From: Sulfurimicrobium sp963779055
Lineage (GTDB): Bacteria > Pseudomonadota > Gammaproteobacteria > Burkholderiales > Sulfuricellaceae
Length of the DNA stretch: 64,000 nt
Direction of reading: 5' to 3'
Assembly: GCA_963779055.1 (NCBI GenBank)
Contig: CAVZWN010000004.1
Span: 496,001 to 560,000 of the forward strand
In this document: in pieces, positions 26,869 through 36,804 of the stretch
Numbering within the stretch: position 1 is the first letter of the stretch
How the letters are laid out: each line of letters starts with the position of its first letter
Translations under genes and position numbers: made by a program
The notes under the pieces: model-generated
Database searches by the model: none
What the model was told of the DNA's origin: nothing
What the model saw: only the letters and a program-made list of their open reading frames with translations

Positions 26869-29800
26869 TCAGACCTCCAACAGTACAGGGCCGGGGAAAA
26901 TCAGCGCGCAGTGAATCGCCTTGCCAGGAAACACGCTTTCCATGGCACTGGCGGTATTCGCGCATCTGACCGAGATAGGGCGCTGCAAGCAATTTCAGGA
27001 TCGCTACCGGAAGCGCCTGTTTTATAGTCCAGCACCCACACGCTATCGGAAAATTCGACCAGCCGGTCAAGGCGCCGCAGTTCGCCGCCAGCGCTCTGGT
27101 AGGCGAGTTCATTGTAGGCCGCCAGATACAGATCAGGATCGTAAAAACACCGCAGATCGGGCGCCTGCAGCACTTCCAGCGCACTCTGCCAGAGCGGGGC
27201 GAAGGTTTCCGGCTGCCAGAGCCAGCCTTGCCCTCAAGCCTTCCGCCTGCCCTGCCAGCGGCTGATCCGGGCGCACCCACTCCATCAGGGCGTGCAACCG
27301 GATACCGTAAAGCCGCGCAGCATCCAGCCTGAGCGGCTCACGCCGCCCGGTTGGCGGGACGGGCAATGGCCGGGAACGGCCTTCTTTCTCTGCCATGTCC
27401 AATTCTGTCGCACTGATTTTTTCGGGCGATGCAGCGGGGAGTTCAGTTTCCAGCCCGGACTCGGCCAGGCACTGGAGAATTTGCTGGTACCAGGTTTCCG
27501 TGGCTTTGCTGCTGGCGCAGCCGCTGACGACAAACATCTGCCGCGCACGCGTTATGGCAACATAGAGCAGGTTGAGGTTCTCGCGCCGGGCATGCGTCTG
27601 TTCTTCATTCACATAACGTTCGTGTGCGCGCGCCAGTTCTCCCTTGTGGCTCAGCAACGAAAAATACTGCGGCGCCGGCGCATGCGGCGGCCAGTCGAGC
27701 AGAACACGATAGCCGCCATCATTGCGCGGCGCCGTGTTGGCGTCCAGCAGCCACACGATGGGCGCCTCGAGCCCCTTGGCGCCATGTACGGTAAGGATGC
27801 GCACGGCATTGCCGCCATCGCCGATCAGGCCTTCATCGGGTGATTCCTGCCCGGGTGCGCGGCGCAGGGCGGCCACTTCGTTGATGAAACGCGCCAGGCT
27901 GGGATAACGCCCGCTGTCCATGTTCAGCGCCAGTTCGATGAACGCCTGCAGATTGGCCCGTACCGCACCGGCCATGGCCTCCGGCACGGCGCCGTGGTAG
28001 CGCGCCAGAACATCGCCTTCGAAATAGATTCGATCCAGCAGGTCATGCACCGGAAGACGATCTGCCAATTCCTGCCATGACTGCAGGTGCAAGTGCGCCC
28101 GTTGCAGGGCGGGGCTCAATGACTCGCTATCCAGCTGGCGCAGGCGCTGCCACCAGCTTAACCCCTCCCAGCCTCCCCTTATCAGGGGAGGGGCCATGGA
28201 GTTCCCCCCTGACAAGGGGGGATCAAGGGGGGGTGGGAGGCTGGGAGGGGTTTGGACCGCAAGCCGCATTAAGTCGTCATCGGAGCAGCCAAAAATGGGT
28301 GAGCGCAGCACTTGTGCCAGCTTCAGGTCGGCAAAAGGCGTCACCAGGAATTCCAGCAGGGCTACCAGATCGCTGCATTCCAGCGTATCCAGCAAGCCAC
28401 CCTGGCGCGAACTGAGATAGGGAATTTTTGCCGCACGCAGCTTGCGCTCATAGCTGGCGAGCCAGGTTCGCCCCCGCACCAGGAGCATGAAATCGCGGTA
28501 TTCGGCAGGCCGAGGGCCGGTTTTCTCGTCAAGGATCTGAGATTTGCCGACCATGGCAGCAATTTTCTCTGCTACTAGATCCGCCTCCTGCTCATGGCGC
28601 ATATCCTCGTCTTCTTCGCGCGCCTGCTGCAGGGGGTTGCGCAGCACCAGCCCGTCTTCATTCTCGGCTGAAGTGTCGCCTTTTTCCGCCAGCGGCATGA
28701 GCGCAATCGCCCCTGGCAAGCCACCATGATGCCAGGCATGCTCGCGGAAGCCGCTGAAATCGGGCTGTTCGGCGAACACCCGGTTCACGGCAGTGATCAC
28801 GGCGGGCGCACTGCGACGCGAAGTATCCTGCTCCAGCCTGGCCGCAGCAAAATCGCGCACCAGATCTTCCGCAGCCATCTGGAACAGGCGCGGCTCGGCG
28901 CGCCTGAAACGGTAGATCGACTGCTTCGGATCGCCTACCAGAAAGACTGTGGGGCGATTCCCTGCCGCACCATAGGCAGACAGCCAGGATTGCATGACCT
29001 GCCATTGCAGTGGATTGGTATCCTGAAACTCGTCCAGCAAGACATGCCGGTAGCGGCTGTCCAGCTTGTACTGCATGTATTCCGCATCCTCGCTGCGGCT
29101 CAGGAGCTGGAATACGCGCCATTCCACATCGGCGAAATCCAGCATCTGGCGCGCTTCCTTCAGCTGCTGGTAAGCCGCCAGCAAAGCAGCGCCGCAAAGC
29201 AGGCCATCACGGTTGAAGCGGTAAGCGGCCTGGGCAGTCAGCCGGTCGCGGGCCTCGAACAGGACATAGCAAAGCTGTTGGTGCAATTCGAGCAGGCGCG
29301 CCTCCTTATCCAAACCCAGGCGCTTGGCCTGGGTTGTGGACGGATTGCGGGCACGAGGCGTGCCTGTTTTGGTGAAGCAAACCGCCCATATCTGCTCAAA
29401 ACGTTGCTGAGGACGATCCAGCATCAGGGCATCTACCAGCTGCAGCGCAAGTTTCTGGTCCGTCGGCGAGTTTTCACCCAGGATAGCGGCGTATTCGGCC
29501 AGCCAGCTGGCCAGAACTGTATCCAGCCACAACTCTGCCAGTACGTCCTGTCCGGGATCGACCTCCAGCTCGGCGCGTACCCGCTCCACGGCATAAGCCA
29601 CCGGGTCTTCCTGACCGGATGTATACGCCCACCACTCGGCACGTTTGGCCACAAAGTCCAGGAGCAGGGCACGGGTGTTGCTCAAACCATGCGCACGGAA
29701 CAGGGCCTGCAATGCAGCGGCTTCTGGATTTCCGTCTGCCTGGGCTGCCAGATCCTCGGCAAAACTCTGCCAGGCTTCTTCCTGCATGGCCGCCGTCTGG

Positions 29801-30234
29801 TCGAGCAGGCTGAAATTTCCGGCCGACCCGTCCCCCAAAGGCGCGCGCTGCAAGAGCTGCAGAAACCAGCCATGGAAAGTATTGATGGTCAGCGCGGGCT
29901 CAGAGGTCAGTACCCGTTCCAGCAGATTGCGCGCCTCGGGCAGAATGGCATCGACTTCATGCCTGGTAAGCGCGCGCTGACGCAGGAACTCGCGCACCTC
30001 GTCTTCCGGCTGCAGGGCCAGCACATTGAGCCATTCCAGCAGGCGTGCCTGCATTTCCTGCGCCGCCTTGCGCGTGAAGGTAATAGCCAGGATCTCACCC
30101 GGCTTCGCCCCCGCCAGCAGCAGGCGCAGAATCCGCGACACCAGCAGCCAGGTCTTGCCGCTGCCGGCGCAGGCCTCAATCACCACCGAACGGCTGGGGT
30201 CAAGCGCCGTTTTGAAATCGAAGGCATCACTCAT
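26869..30234 (-). pseudogene. addA: UvrD/RecB-family helicase-nuclease AddA, frameshifted in nuclease domain
   Basis: AddA is the helicase-nuclease subunit that processes double-strand ends for recombination. The start is the ATG at 30234 (MSDAFDFKTALDPSRSVVIE), with Walker A ACAGSGKTWLL and LAITFTRKAAQEM. Further helicase motifs: HVLLDEFQDTNPLQW (motif II), VGDPKQSIYRFRRAE, LTVHGAKGLEAPIVWLLDAN and LLYVAITRARQ. A 31-residue repeat-coded insert follows DDDLMRLAV. The reading frame breaks at 27206-27208, near 27015 and near 26950. Each break is repaired by dropping one base and together they restore DPDLYLAAYNELAYQS, RLDRLVEF, VWVLDYKTG (nuclease Asp and Lys) and MESVFPGKAIHCALIFPG. Repaired length 1120 residues. 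It overlaps the addB stop by eight bases. Confidence 0.85.
28160..28252. repeat. F-type palindromic element inserted in frame in addA (F2)
   Basis: The element is 93 bp with an 18-bp perfect terminal inverted repeat (AACCCCTCCCAGCCTCCC and its complement) and a GC-rich inner palindrome built on CCCCTGACAAGGGG. Related to the valS element at 10952-11044. It encodes about 31 residues (PPSLPPPLDPPLSGG ... PPLIRGGWEGL) between helicase motifs. Confidence 0.82.
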
Positions 30235-32957
30235 TCCAGTAATCCTTGCGGCACAGCCCGTGCATTTCGCAGTACTGGCAGGCAGCATTGACGCCCTGGG
30301 CCGGCAGTGATGCGCCATCATGAAGCGACTGGAACAGACCTTGCAGGCGCTCCCGGCAGGCTTCAGCCAGTTCCTCCAGTGGCTCGGCAGGCTCGACCTG
30401 CCGCACCACTTCATCGTCCACTGCAACAAACACGGCCTGCTGCGGCATGGTTTCGAGCAGAAGGGCATAGCAGGCCAGTTGCACATCCTCTCCGGCAGGC
30501 TTGAGCTTTTTCTTCAGGTTGTCGAAATTCTGTGTCTTATAATCCAGCACCGCCTGCTCCTCTCCCCTGCGGTCCACCCGGTCCACCCGGCCACGCAAAA
30601 CAAGCTGCTTGCCGCCCGCCAGCGCCATCGGCCGCGCGCATGCAAGCTCACCCGCCTGCCAGCGCCAGCCCTCGCGCTCGCGTTGCAGTTGCCAGGCAAG
30701 ATAGCCCGGGATCGAAGCCTGCCAGCGCAGCAGCCAGGCATGGCTGACGAAATCCGCTTCGATCGCCTTAGAAAAGACTTCATGACTGATTTCGTTTAGC
30801 GCCTGCTCCATCACCTCCGGCGCAGCCTCTATTACGAGCGGATAACGGCCATGGAAGCGATGCAGAATCTCATGCACATATTCGCCGTAATCGCGCTTCT
30901 CCAATGCCTGCGCCACTTCATCCAGCTCATTCAGGCGCAGGGCATGGCGCGCAAAAAACTGGTAAGGACAAGCCATCAGGCTGTTGTAACCGCTTGCGGA
31001 AATCGTCTCGGGGACAAGAGCAGGCGGCAGCGAAGGCGCGGGGTGACATGTCATTGCGAGCGTAGCGAAGCAATCTTGTTTTTCACGCAAATCAACTTGC
31101 CCAGAGATTGCTTCGTCGCCTCCGGCTTCTCGCAATGACAATCCATAAGCCAGCACATGGAAGGTTTCCAGACGCTCGAACCACGGGCTGAGCGGGTTGG
31201 GCTCACCATTCCTGCGCGCTTGCCAGGTGACCAGCACCTCAGGAACGCAGGTCAGCAAACTGACCAGATCCTGCCGTTCGGATTCCAGCGCGGCACGGCG
31301 GTCCGGCAGGCCCAACTGGGTACGCACCGGCTGGTTGAAAAATACGCTATCCCGCCCCTGCCCCGGCAAATGGGCCGCATCGGCGCCGGCGATGATCGCC
31401 GCATCAAAATGCCGCAAGCGGCAGGCAGCAAGGTGGGTGAAGACGACCGGACTGGTGATGCCGATGTCGCGAAACACGGCGTCTTCCAATTGCTGATTGA
31501 GCCACTTCCGCCACTCCGCATAGCGGAACAAAGCCGCATCCGGGGCCAGCTCGTGCTGCAAGCCCTCCAGCAGCCGCAACACCTGCTCCCCCGCCTGATC
31601 GCGCTGCAGACCAGGCTGGATCTCCAGCAACGCCAGGCTCTCCCGCAGGCTTTGCAGCCAGGCCGCAAGCGGGCGCTGCTTTTTCTTGTCCAGCAACTGC
31701 TGCGCCTCATACAGCATCTGCAGCAATTCCAGTATGTCTTCATCCTCTCCCGCGAGCACACGGTAGCGATTGAGGTGTGACACCACGCTGTGTCTGCGGA
31801 TCAGCTGCTCCAGACGATAAACCGTATTGCGGCGGCGGGGAGCATCCCAGGCAGAAAGAATGAATGGCGACTTGAGCAGGTCGAGCAAATCCTGGAAATG
31901 GAACTGGCTATCCAGATTGTCCAGCCAGCGCATCAGCACCGTACTGGCGCTGGTCGTGGACAAGGTCCAGCCGGTCTCGTCCTGCACCAGCACTTCCACC
32001 CGTTCCAGCAAAGCGCGCGCGCGCCGGGCCACCAGCCGGTCCTGCACCACCACCGCGATGGCCGTCTTGCCCTGTGCCAGCCATTGGCCGATGCGGAATG
32101 CCAGCACCTCGGCCTCGTGCTCCAGACCATGGGCACCGAACAACGCAATACGCTGTCCCAGCGCACTGGCGGGCGCACAGTTACGGCAAGCAGCTGCGCG
32201 CTGGTGCAACATCCCCGCCTGCTCCGGATCAGCCCATGCCGCCTCCAGCAGGTAAGCCAGCCCTTCCGGACTATCCTGTCTGCCATCACCGCTGAAGCAA
32301 TGCACGGAATGGCGTTCTGCATAGCGCGCAAGAAACGCTTGCTCCACCGGCATCAGCGCATTCATCCCGGCCAGGTACAGTGGGCCAGCCGCCTCACCGG
32401 CAAGGCGCGTCAGCTGCATTTGATAGAGCGCTGCGTCATCCAGTTCTTCACCACCTGACATGGCTCGCCACAACTCATGCACCAGCCGCGCCTCGAATTG
32501 CATCGGACTGCCACTCCGCGCCTGATATGCATCTTCAAGCTGCCGCAGGAAATCCTCGCCGGAAACCGGAAGCTGCACCTGCCACAGGGTGATTTCATCA
32601 AACAGACGCAGCAGTTCGGCGCTGACATGCCACAAATCACCTTGCCGGAACCACTCTCTGGCACGCAAGGCCTGATAAATCACAGCCTGGCGACGGCAGA
32701 GTGGAATTCTTGCAAGACTCAGGATCGGCCTGCCCGGCCAACTCCCTGAGCGTCGCGAAGCGCGGCAGCAGCAGCGTTGCCCCGCCAGCAGCTTCACTCA
32801 AGGCGCGGCCAAAATTTCCGGCTGCATGCAAATTGGGCAGCAACACGGTCAGACCGCTCAGATTGGGCAGGCGCGACTGTTCCCGCGCGATGATTTCACG
32901 GGCTGCAATTTCCAGCAGCCGGTCCGGCGCAACGGCATGAACGGCCAAAATACTCAT
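30227..32957 (-). pseudogene. addB: PD-(D/E)XK nuclease AddB, one frameshift
   Basis: AddB is the inactive-helicase plus nuclease partner of AddA. The start is the ATG at 32957 (MSILAVHAVAPDRLLEIAAR); LSGLTVLLPNLHAAGNFGRAL matches the AddB N-terminus. The frame breaks near 32710-32730: removing one base joins FATLRELAGQAD to ILSLARIPLCRRQAVIYQAL. The repaired gene is 909 residues. C-terminal nuclease: SASGYNSLMACPYQFFARHA, then EEQAVLDYKTQNF (Asp, Lys), and the cluster motif C-x2-C-x5-C in ACQYCEMHGLC, which with the Cys of MACPYQ would hold the 4Fe-4S cluster of AddB-type nucleases. A 30-residue repeat-coded insert (VDLREKQDCFATLAMT) precedes the nuclease domain. Confidence 0.82.
31050..31139. 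repeat. E-type palindromic element inserted in frame in addB (E2, full copy)
   Basis: The element is 90 bp with perfect 11-bp terminal inverted repeats GTCATTGCGAG and CTCGCAATGAC, plus internal CGAAGCAATCT and AGATTGCTTCG arms. It is the complete version of the truncated copies at 383-462 and 59981-60007. Its 30 codons keep the addB frame open. Confidence 0.85.
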
Positions 32958-33280
32958 TTCAATATCAGTCGCAAACTCAGCATGCCACTGGCAGCCAGCA
33001 CCACACCCACGGCGAAATTAAGCCAGAATGGCCAATGGCTGCGTGGTTCAAACACAAAAGGCAGGAAAAACAGCAACGAAGGCGGCACCAGAAAGAAAAT
33101 GTCGCGTGCGAAAGCGTTAACCCGCACCAGATCCCTGGTATCCCAATAAAGCCAAGCCATGGCCAGCATCGAAGTCAGCGGCAGCGCGATCACAAATGCG
33201 CCCCAGAAGGGTGAACGCTTGGCTATTTCCACTGCCAGTAGCAGAATCGCAGCGCTGATTAAAACTTTCACCACCAGCAT
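32954..33280 (-). CDS. DUF3147-like small membrane protein
   Basis: This 108-residue inner-membrane protein starts at the ATG at 33280 (MLVVKVLISAAILLLAVEIA) after GGGAAG; the open frame extends further upstream but without a good start. Four hydrophobic segments are visible: residues 3-20, 28-47 (GAFVIALPLTSMLAMAWLYW), 64-80 (IFFLVPPSLLFFLPFVF) and 88-106. The pattern AKRSPFWGAFVIALPLTS fits the DUF3147 family, whose function is unknown. Its stop overlaps the addB start (ATGA), so it is translationally coupled to the recombination genes; this may be chance or a real link. Confidence 0.75.
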   Translation of the reverse strand: MLVVKVLISAAILLLAVEIAKRSPFWGAFVIALPLTSMLAMAWLYWDTRDLVRVNAFARDIFFLVPPSLLFFLPFVFEPRSHWPFWLNFAVGVVLAASGMLSLRLILK

Positions 33281-33413
33281 CAATACTTCCCTAAGTCGAT
33301 ATTTTTGGTTAGCATAGCGGCTACAACAGTCTTTGACCACCGACAATAGACGCCACCCCAACACGCTTCAATCCAATCATTCCCACTATTCAAGAACGTT
33401 ACGAGGTTAAGCC

Positions 33414-33740
33414 ATGAGCGAACATATCCATTACATCAGCGATGACTCTTTCGAGCAGGAAGTGTTGCAATCGCAAATCCCTGTGCTGGTTGACTACTGG
33501 GCTGACTGGTGCGGCCCGTGCAAGATGATCGCCCCTATTCTTGACGAGGTAGCGCAGGAATATGCGGGAAAAATCAAGATTACCAAACTCAACATCGATG
33601 AAAATCAGGCCACCCCGCCCAAGTTTGGCATCCGCGGCATCCCGACCCTGATGATTTTCAAGAATGGCAATGTGGAAGCCACCAAGGTGGGCGCCCTGTC
33701 AAAGTCCCAGCTCACTGCTTTTATTGACAGCAACATTTAA
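33414..33740 (+). CDS. trxA: Thioredoxin
   Basis: Thioredoxin is the general cytoplasmic disulfide reductase. It has 108 residues. The active site WCGPCK sits in VDYWADWCGPCKMIAPILDE (about residues 29-48), with the buried Asp26-type residue and the cis-Pro loop IRGIPTLMIFKNG. The C-terminal helix is KSQLTAFIDSNI. The N-terminus MSEHIHYISDDSFEQEVLQS is typical of TrxA. It is followed by rho, the conserved trxA-rho order of proteobacteria. Confidence 0.97.
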   Translation: MSEHIHYISDDSFEQEVLQSQIPVLVDYWADWCGPCKMIAPILDEVAQEYAGKIKITKLNIDENQATPPKFGIRGIPTLMIFKNGNVEATKVGALSKSQLTAFIDSNI

Positions 33741-33775
33741 AGCCGTTACGCTTCACCGCAATTATTCCCTATCGA

Positions 33776-33799
33776 CTGGCAAGCGCCTAAGCTTGCCAG
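33776..33799 (+). promoter_or_regulatory. Hairpin in the trxA-rho gap
   Basis: CTGGCAAGC and GCTTGCCAG form a perfect 9-bp stem with a 6-base loop, 35 bases after trxA and 59 bases before rho. There is no T-run. It may be part of a rho leader that permits autoregulation, as rho genes are known to attenuate themselves, or it may end trxA transcripts. Confidence 0.45.
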
Positions 33800-33857
33800 C
33801 TCAGGCTTCACCAGCCCCATACCTTTCCGCTACACTTCTTACAAGCGCTTCCTCTCT

Positions 33858-35117
33858 ATGCATCTATCCGAATTAAAGCAAAAACACGTATCCGAACTCG
33901 TTGAAATGGCGATTGCCAATGAAATTGATGGCGCCAGCCGCCTGCGCAAGCAGGACCTGATTTTCGCCCTGTTGAAAAATCAGGCCAAAAAAGGTGAAAG
34001 CATTTTCGGAGATGGCACACTGGAAGTGCTGCAAGATGGCTTCGGCTTTCTGCGTTCTCCGGACACCTCCTATCTGGCCGGACCGGACGATATTTACGTC
34101 AGCCCTTCGCAGATTCGCCGTTTCAACCTGCATACCGGCGACAGCATTCAGGGCGAGATCCGCACCCCCAAGGAAGGCGAGCGCTACTTTGCGCTGGTGA
34201 AAGTGGAACAGGTCAACGGCGAGCCACCGGAGAATTCCAAGCACAAGATTCTGTTCGAGAACCTGACTCCCCTATTTCCCACCCAACCGCTGATTCTGGA
34301 ACGCGACATCAAGGCCGAAGAAAACATCACTGGCCGTGTCATCGACATGGTTGCGCCCATCGGCAAGGGCCAGCGCGGCCTGCTGGTAGCCAGCCCGAAG
34401 AGCGGCAAGACCGTAATGCTGCAACACATCGCCCACGCCATCGCCACCAACCACCCCGACGTCACCATGTTCGTGCTGCTCATCGACGAGCGCCCCGAGG
34501 AAGTAACGGAAATGACCCGCACCGTGCGCGGTGAAGTGGTCGCATCGACTTTCGACGAACCCGCGACACGCCACGTCCAGGTTGCAGAAATGGTGCTGGA
34601 AAAAGCCAAGCGCCTGGTGGAACACAAGAAGGACGTCGTGATCCTGCTCGACTCCATCACCCGTCTGGCGCGTGCTTACAACACCGTGGTTCCTGCTTCC
34701 GGAAAAGTACTGACTGGTGGCGTGGATGCCAACGCACTGCAGCGCCCCAAGCGCTTCTTCGGCGCGGCGCGCAATATCGAGGAAGGTGGCAGCCTGACCA
34801 TCATCGCCACCGCCCTGGTAGACACCGGTTCGCGCATGGACGACGTGATCTACGAAGAGTTCAAGGGGACCGGCAACATGGAAATCCATCTTGACCGCAA
34901 GATGGCGGAAAAGCGGCTCTACCCGGCAATCAACGTCAACCGCTCCGGCACCCGCCGCGAGGAACTCCTGATCAAGCAGGACATCCTGCAAAAGATCTGG
35001 GTATTGCGCAAACTGCTCTATCCGATGGATGACCTGGAAGCGATGGAATTTCTGCTCGACAAGGTCAAAGCCACCAAGTGCAACGCGGACTTCTTCGACT
35101 CCATGCGCAGGGGCTAG
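33858..35117 (+). CDS. rho: Transcription termination factor Rho
   Basis: Rho is a hexameric RNA-dependent ATPase that terminates transcription. It has 419 residues. N-terminal helix bundle MHLSELKQKHVSELVEMAIA; cold-shock-like RNA-binding domain with LEVLQDGFGFLRSPDTSYLA and DDIYVSPSQIRRFNL; P-loop RGLLVASPKSGKTVMLQHIA; VLLIDERPEEVTEM (Walker B and R loop); Q-loop LTGGVDANALQRPKRFFGAA. It is the usual 419-residue size. It ends 18 bases before the convergent unknown gene. Confidence 0.97.
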   Translation: MHLSELKQKHVSELVEMAIANEIDGASRLRKQDLIFALLKNQAKKGESIFGDGTLEVLQDGFGFLRSPDTSYLAGPDDIYVSPSQIRRFNLHTGDSIQGEIRTPKEGERYFALVKVEQVNGEPPENSKHKILFENLTPLFPTQPLILERDIKAEENITGRVIDMVAPIGKGQRGLLVASPKSGKTVMLQHIAHAIATNHPDVTMFVLLIDERPEEVTEMTRTVRGEVVASTFDEPATRHVQVAEMVLEKAKRLVEHKKDVVILLDSITRLARAYNTVVPASGKVLTGGVDANALQRPKRFFGAARNIEEGGSLTIIATALVDTGSRMDDVIYEEFKGTGNMEIHLDRKMAEKRLYPAINVNRSGTRREELLIKQDILQKIWVLRKLLYPMDDLEAMEFLLDKVKATKCNADFFDSMRRG

Positions 35118-35135
35118 GCTTCCAGGCCGCGGCTG

Positions 35136-36677
35136 CTACGCGGTCGCACGTGCCGAGGCGCTACGGTTCCCCAGCACGTTGAAGTGCGTCCGTACCCACT
35201 CTTCACCGCTATCGACCACTTCGGTCAGACAGATTCGGAAGACATTATTGCGGTAATACATGTCCAGCACTCGGCCATCGCGATAATCAGGCGTCTGGAG
35301 AATCAGGCTGCTGTCGATATCACGCTGATACAGCTTGGGCAGGAAAACGGATTTGATTGGCCGCCCCTCGCCCTCCTCCGAAGGAATCAGGGTAACCTGT
35401 TTCGGGTCGTCGCTCAGGCGTTCGACTCCCAGTGCCGGCAAACCTGACTCGCCATCTTTCTTCCACCGCACGACGCCGATTTCCCAGTTTCCATCGTGGC
35501 CGGAAGGTTTGACCAGCACCAGTTTCCCTTCCTGCGCCCGCTCGGTATGTCGCGCCTCAACCAGGCCATACCCGCCCTCGCTCTCATCCTGCACCGCCCA
35601 GTGTTCAAACGGGATTTTCTGGCCACAACGTTTATCTGAAGGCTGCAGACAACTGTAAATAGCCCCGACACCGCACGCCATTTCCATCATCCTGTCCTCC
35701 ACCGGCGCACGATGCAGGCGCCGCGCCGCTTCGGGACGTATCCAGTAGCGTGCAACGTAATCCAGCAATTCGATGCAATCCGGCACAACGCAGTCTTCAC
35801 CCAGTTCCACATGCTCGCTCCAGTCGCCTTCGCTCAGGGCGGCACGTGATTTGCGTATCTGCAGGTAAAGGTCGGCCATGCTCCAGCAACGCAGGCCAGG
35901 ACTATTCATTTCTTCAAGCAGCTTACGGGCACCGGCACCGGTAGAAAGATCCACGCAATGCATGTGCGTATCTGGATCACAATCCCGATCCAGCTCCACC
36001 AGTTGAGTCCAGTGTTCGAGCCAGTGATCCACCATTTCGAGCCTGGAAGGATCCAGTGTCATGGGTTTGATCATGTCGAGCAGCAGAATATGCATATATT
36101 CATTCTTGCAACTGCTCAGGCGCTTGCTGTTAAGGCTGACTTCAGTATTGGCAAAATGGCTTTCCTCGCACATCTGGTAGTACTTGTGCAGGCGCTTCCA
36201 CATCACCGGCTGTACTGGCTCCTGGTGAAAATAAGCCCATTTGATGCTCAGACCGTAGTAACGCAGAGACCGTGCAGTAATGGTTGGCAGGTAACGGCTG
36301 ATTTCGGTTTTGCCGCGTTGCGACACAATTTCACGAATAAACAGCTGATAGGCGTGGGCAAACTGGGAAAAAACGGTGGTCATGCTTTTCCACAGCGTAT
36401 CTTCGGCCCGTTTCAATTCCGACTGGTGATGAAAGTAGGCTGCGCAAAGCTTATCCTGAAATCTCTGGCTGGTTTCATCCAGGTGCATCAGCACCTTCAG
36501 ACGCTCCTTGGAAGGCGCCTCCTGGCTTTTCAGAAAGTCGGCCAGGCCCTCGATAATCTTTTTTTGTGCTTCATATTCATCCTCATGGCACAACGACTGC
36601 AACCACTGGTCGGCAGCTTTTACATTGCCGAGAACGCCAGCCTGCTTTTTGCGGAACAAAGTCAGTAAATTGAACAT
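35136..36677 (-). CDS. Uncharacterised 513-residue protein with a PilZ-like C-terminus
   Basis: I do not recognise this gene as a named family. The chosen start is the ATG at 36677 (MFNLLTLFRKKQAGVLGNVK); no clear ribosome binding site is visible, and an in-frame ATG at 36722 is possible. Residues 1-260 look helical, with KIIEGLADFLKSQEAPSKER, LWKSMTTVFSQFAHAYQLF and YGLSIKWAYFHQEPVQPVMW. There is no signal peptide or membrane span. Near the C-terminus, WEIGVVRWKKDG ... LPALGVERLSDDPKQVTLIP resembles the VRW ... GVE pattern of PilZ-type beta barrels, but no clear RxxxR c-di-GMP motif was found. It is alone on its strand, after fliW and a terminator. Confidence 0.7.
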   Translation of the reverse strand: MFNLLTLFRKKQAGVLGNVKAADQWLQSLCHEDEYEAQKKIIEGLADFLKSQEAPSKERLKVLMHLDETSQRFQDKLCAAYFHHQSELKRAEDTLWKSMTTVFSQFAHAYQLFIREIVSQRGKTEISRYLPTITARSLRYYGLSIKWAYFHQEPVQPVMWKRLHKYYQMCEESHFANTEVSLNSKRLSSCKNEYMHILLLDMIKPMTLDPSRLEMVDHWLEHWTQLVELDRDCDPDTHMHCVDLSTGAGARKLLEEMNSPGLRCWSMADLYLQIRKSRAALSEGDWSEHVELGEDCVVPDCIELLDYVARYWIRPEAARRLHRAPVEDRMMEMACGVGAIYSCLQPSDKRCGQKIPFEHWAVQDESEGGYGLVEARHTERAQEGKLVLVKPSGHDGNWEIGVVRWKKDGESGLPALGVERLSDDPKQVTLIPSEEGEGRPIKSVFLPKLYQRDIDSSLILQTPDYRDGRVLDMYYRNNVFRICLTEVVDSGEEWVRTHFNVLGNRSASARATA

Positions 36678-36751
36678 GGGGCCATGTGGAATAAGATATC
36701 CTAGCCGTCCAGCATATTTCATGCCGACGCCCGGTGCAAGCCTGGAACCAT

Positions 36752-36780
36752 TAATAAAAAAGGCGCCGCAGCGCCTTTTA
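36752..36780 (-). terminator. Rho-independent terminator after fliW
   Basis: Read on the minus strand, AAAAGGCGC, a short loop and GCGCCTTTTTT form a 9- to 10-bp GC-rich stem ending in a T-run, 25 bases beyond the fliW stop. It separates hemN-fliW from the unknown downstream gene and shares its core with the terminator at 41199-41237. Confidence 0.8.
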
Positions 36781-36804
36781 GAACTTTCCCCCTGCAGGGC
36801 AGGT

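Noticed and set aside
28726..30291. 521-residue open frame on the plus strand opposite addA
   Set aside because: Antisense shadow of the helicase gene; Gln/Arg/Leu-rich with no recognisable domain.
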